A stretch of DNA of 6,298 bases from assembly GCA_001796495.1 (NCBI GenBank), contig MGMR01000098.1, forward strand, positions 1,005 to 7,302. Direction: 5' to 3'. The stretch comes from Chloroflexi bacterium RBG_13_51_18. Lineage in GTDB: Bacteria > Chloroflexota > Dehalococcoidia > Dehalococcoidales > RBG-16-60-22. Below, in pieces: positions 5,513 to 6,298 of this stretch. Below the pieces are notes generated by a model. It worked only from the letters and a program-made list of their open reading frames with translations. It was not told the DNA's origin and searched no databases. The position numbers and the translations under genes are program-made. How positions within the stretch are numbered: the stretch's first letter is position 1; every line of letters begins with the position of its first letter.

Positions 5513-5923
5513 TTACTCTCCCTCTTTCCTCGGCTGGACAAGCTCTATCAATACGCCGTTGGCGGACTTCGGGTGGAGGAAACCGATTTTCCCCGCCACC
5601 CCTTCCCTGCCCTCCCTATCGATAAGCTGAATGCCTTTTTTCTCCATTGCTTTAAGGTCGTTATCGATATCATCCACTTCTAAAGCGATGTGGTGCAGCC
5701 CCTCGCCGCGCTTTTCCAGGAACTTGGCTACCGTGCTGTCCGGTCCCATCGGCTCAAGGAGGTCGATTTCCACCCCGCCGCCGATTTTAAAGACCGCCTC
5801 GGTCACTTTCTGGCAGGGGGCTCCTTCGATGTGCGCCTTGACGCCCAGCAGTTTTTCAAACAGGGCGACGCTTTCCTGTAAATTATTAACGGCGATGCCG
5901 ATATGGTGGACTTTTTTTATCAT
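5513..5923 (-). CDS. mce: Methylmalonyl-CoA epimerase
   Basis: A 136-residue protein of the vicinal-oxygen-chelate (glyoxalase I-like) superfamily that interconverts (S)- and (R)-methylmalonyl-CoA, linking carboxylase products to the mutase. Two beta-alpha-beta-beta-beta modules are visible, beginning KVHHIGIAV (4-12) and GLHHIALEV (75-83). The expected metal ligands are H7, an acidic residue in VEIDLLEP (E52 or D54), H78 and E127 in VLIELVQP. Other family-typical stretches are GEGLHHIA and KIGFLHPKSANGVLIEL (112-128). The length is normal for bacterial Mce. The ATG at 5921-5923 has an AGGAG site (5932-5936) eight bases upstream. It is separated by 19 bases from the catalytic mutase subunit and by five from the B12 subunit, so all three are surely one transcript. 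A glyoxalase or dioxygenase role is less likely given the neighbours and close motif match. Confidence 0.95.
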   Translation of the reverse strand: MIKKVHHIGIAVNNLQESVALFEKLLGVKAHIEGAPCQKVTEAVFKIGGGVEIDLLEPMGPDSTVAKFLEKRGEGLHHIALEVDDIDNDLKAMEKKGIQLIDREGREGVAGKIGFLHPKSANGVLIELVQPRKEGE

Positions 5924-5942
5924 TTACATTGCTCCTGGAAGT

Positions 5943-6298
5943 CTAAAATATTAGCGACTCCCGTTGGATACCGAAAACGCTCCTCAAAGTATCGGAGATT
6001 TCACCGACGGTTGCATAAGACTCAACGCAGCGGATAAAAGCCGGCATAGTGTTTGCCTTACTTTTAGCCACTTTTTTCAAATTTTCCAGAGACGCGGCGA
6101 CCTCTTTAGAGTTGCGCTCCTTTTTGATTTTTTTAAGCCCGGCTACCTGTTTCTTTTCTTCCACGGGGTCGATACGGAGCAGGCTTTTTATCTTTGAATA
6201 CGAGGCAACGAATTTATTTACACCCACGATTACCCTTTCCTCCGCTTCAATTTCCTTTTGATAGCGGTAGGAGCTTTCCTGGATTTCCCGCTGCTGGA
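5943..6298 (-). CDS. mcmA1: Methylmalonyl-CoA mutase, catalytic (large) subunit, C-terminal fragment
   Basis: The frame is open to the right edge of the window, so only the last 117 residues before a TAG stop are present. The stretch reads YRYQKEIEAEERVIVGVNKF, the typical end region of the catalytic barrel subunit. After a linker come ALENLKK-like and ATVGEISDTLRSVFG motifs, matching the usual …NLMP…YATVGEI-x-x-x-L-R-x-V-F-G ending. A GTG at 6225-6227 is an internal valine codon (the V before GVNKF), not a start. The subunit ends right after the VFG motif, with no B12 domain. This agrees with the separate B12 subunit two genes downstream and shows a split-type enzyme. The catalytic residues lie outside the window. 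It heads the leftward mutase-epimerase-B12 subunit-GNAT cluster. Confidence 0.93.
   Translation of the reverse strand, partial: QQREIQESSYRYQKEIEAEERVIVGVNKFVASYSKIKSLLRIDPVEEKKQVAGLKKIKKERNSKEVAASLENLKKVAKSKANTMPAFIRCVESYATVGEISDTLRSVFGIQRESLIF

Noticed and set aside
6225..6227. GTG as the start of a separate 94-residue protein
   Set aside because: The frame stays open upstream to the window edge and encodes the conserved mutase stretch before GVNKF, so this is an internal Val codon of the catalytic subunit.

Overview
The window looks like chromosomal DNA from an anaerobic or microaerobic bacterium. Evidence for the lifestyle is a rubrerythrin and a two-subunit, B12-dependent methylmalonyl-CoA mutase. 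Gene density is high, and nearly every gene has a purine-rich Shine-Dalgarno (SD) site. The set of genes reminds me of sediment Chloroflexota (Dehalococcoidia-type), but that is only an impression; an anaerobic Gram-positive or deltaproteobacterial lineage is not excluded. I see no mobile element, CRISPR array, rRNA or tRNA. All genes lie on the minus strand except one small membrane protein gene.

From left to right, positions 1-2409 hold a purine-salvage unit read leftwards: hpt (hypoxanthine phosphoribosyltransferase), ade (adenine deaminase), then the first codons of a second phosphoribosyltransferase-type protein cut by the window edge. Ade turns adenine into hypoxanthine and Hpt turns hypoxanthine into IMP, so the pair forms a complete adenine-to-IMP route. 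A good sigma70-type promoter sits so close to the hpt ATG that the mRNA may be leaderless. Three short palindromes lie just upstream of it.

Positions 2465-3490 encode a zinc-dependent phospholipase C / P1-nuclease-fold protein with no signal peptide. A 198-base intergenic stretch (3491-3688) holds its promoter and, on the other strand, the promoter of an 80-residue three-helix membrane protein (3689-3931). A GC-rich hairpin separates that gene from the convergent rubrerythrin gene.

Positions 3993-6298 are read leftwards. First comes the C-terminal end of the methylmalonyl-CoA mutase catalytic subunit, then methylmalonyl-CoA epimerase, the separate B12-binding mutase subunit and a GNAT acetyltransferase, all tightly packed. 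Rubrerythrin follows and has its own extended -10 promoter. The mutase subunits and epimerase together interconvert succinyl-CoA and (S)/(R)-methylmalonyl-CoA, for propionate breakdown or formation. Most of the window is ordinary housekeeping. The most unusual points are the apparently leaderless hpt, the TTG start of ade coupled to hpt, and the signal-less phospholipase C-like protein. I found no clear evidence of a wholly new system.
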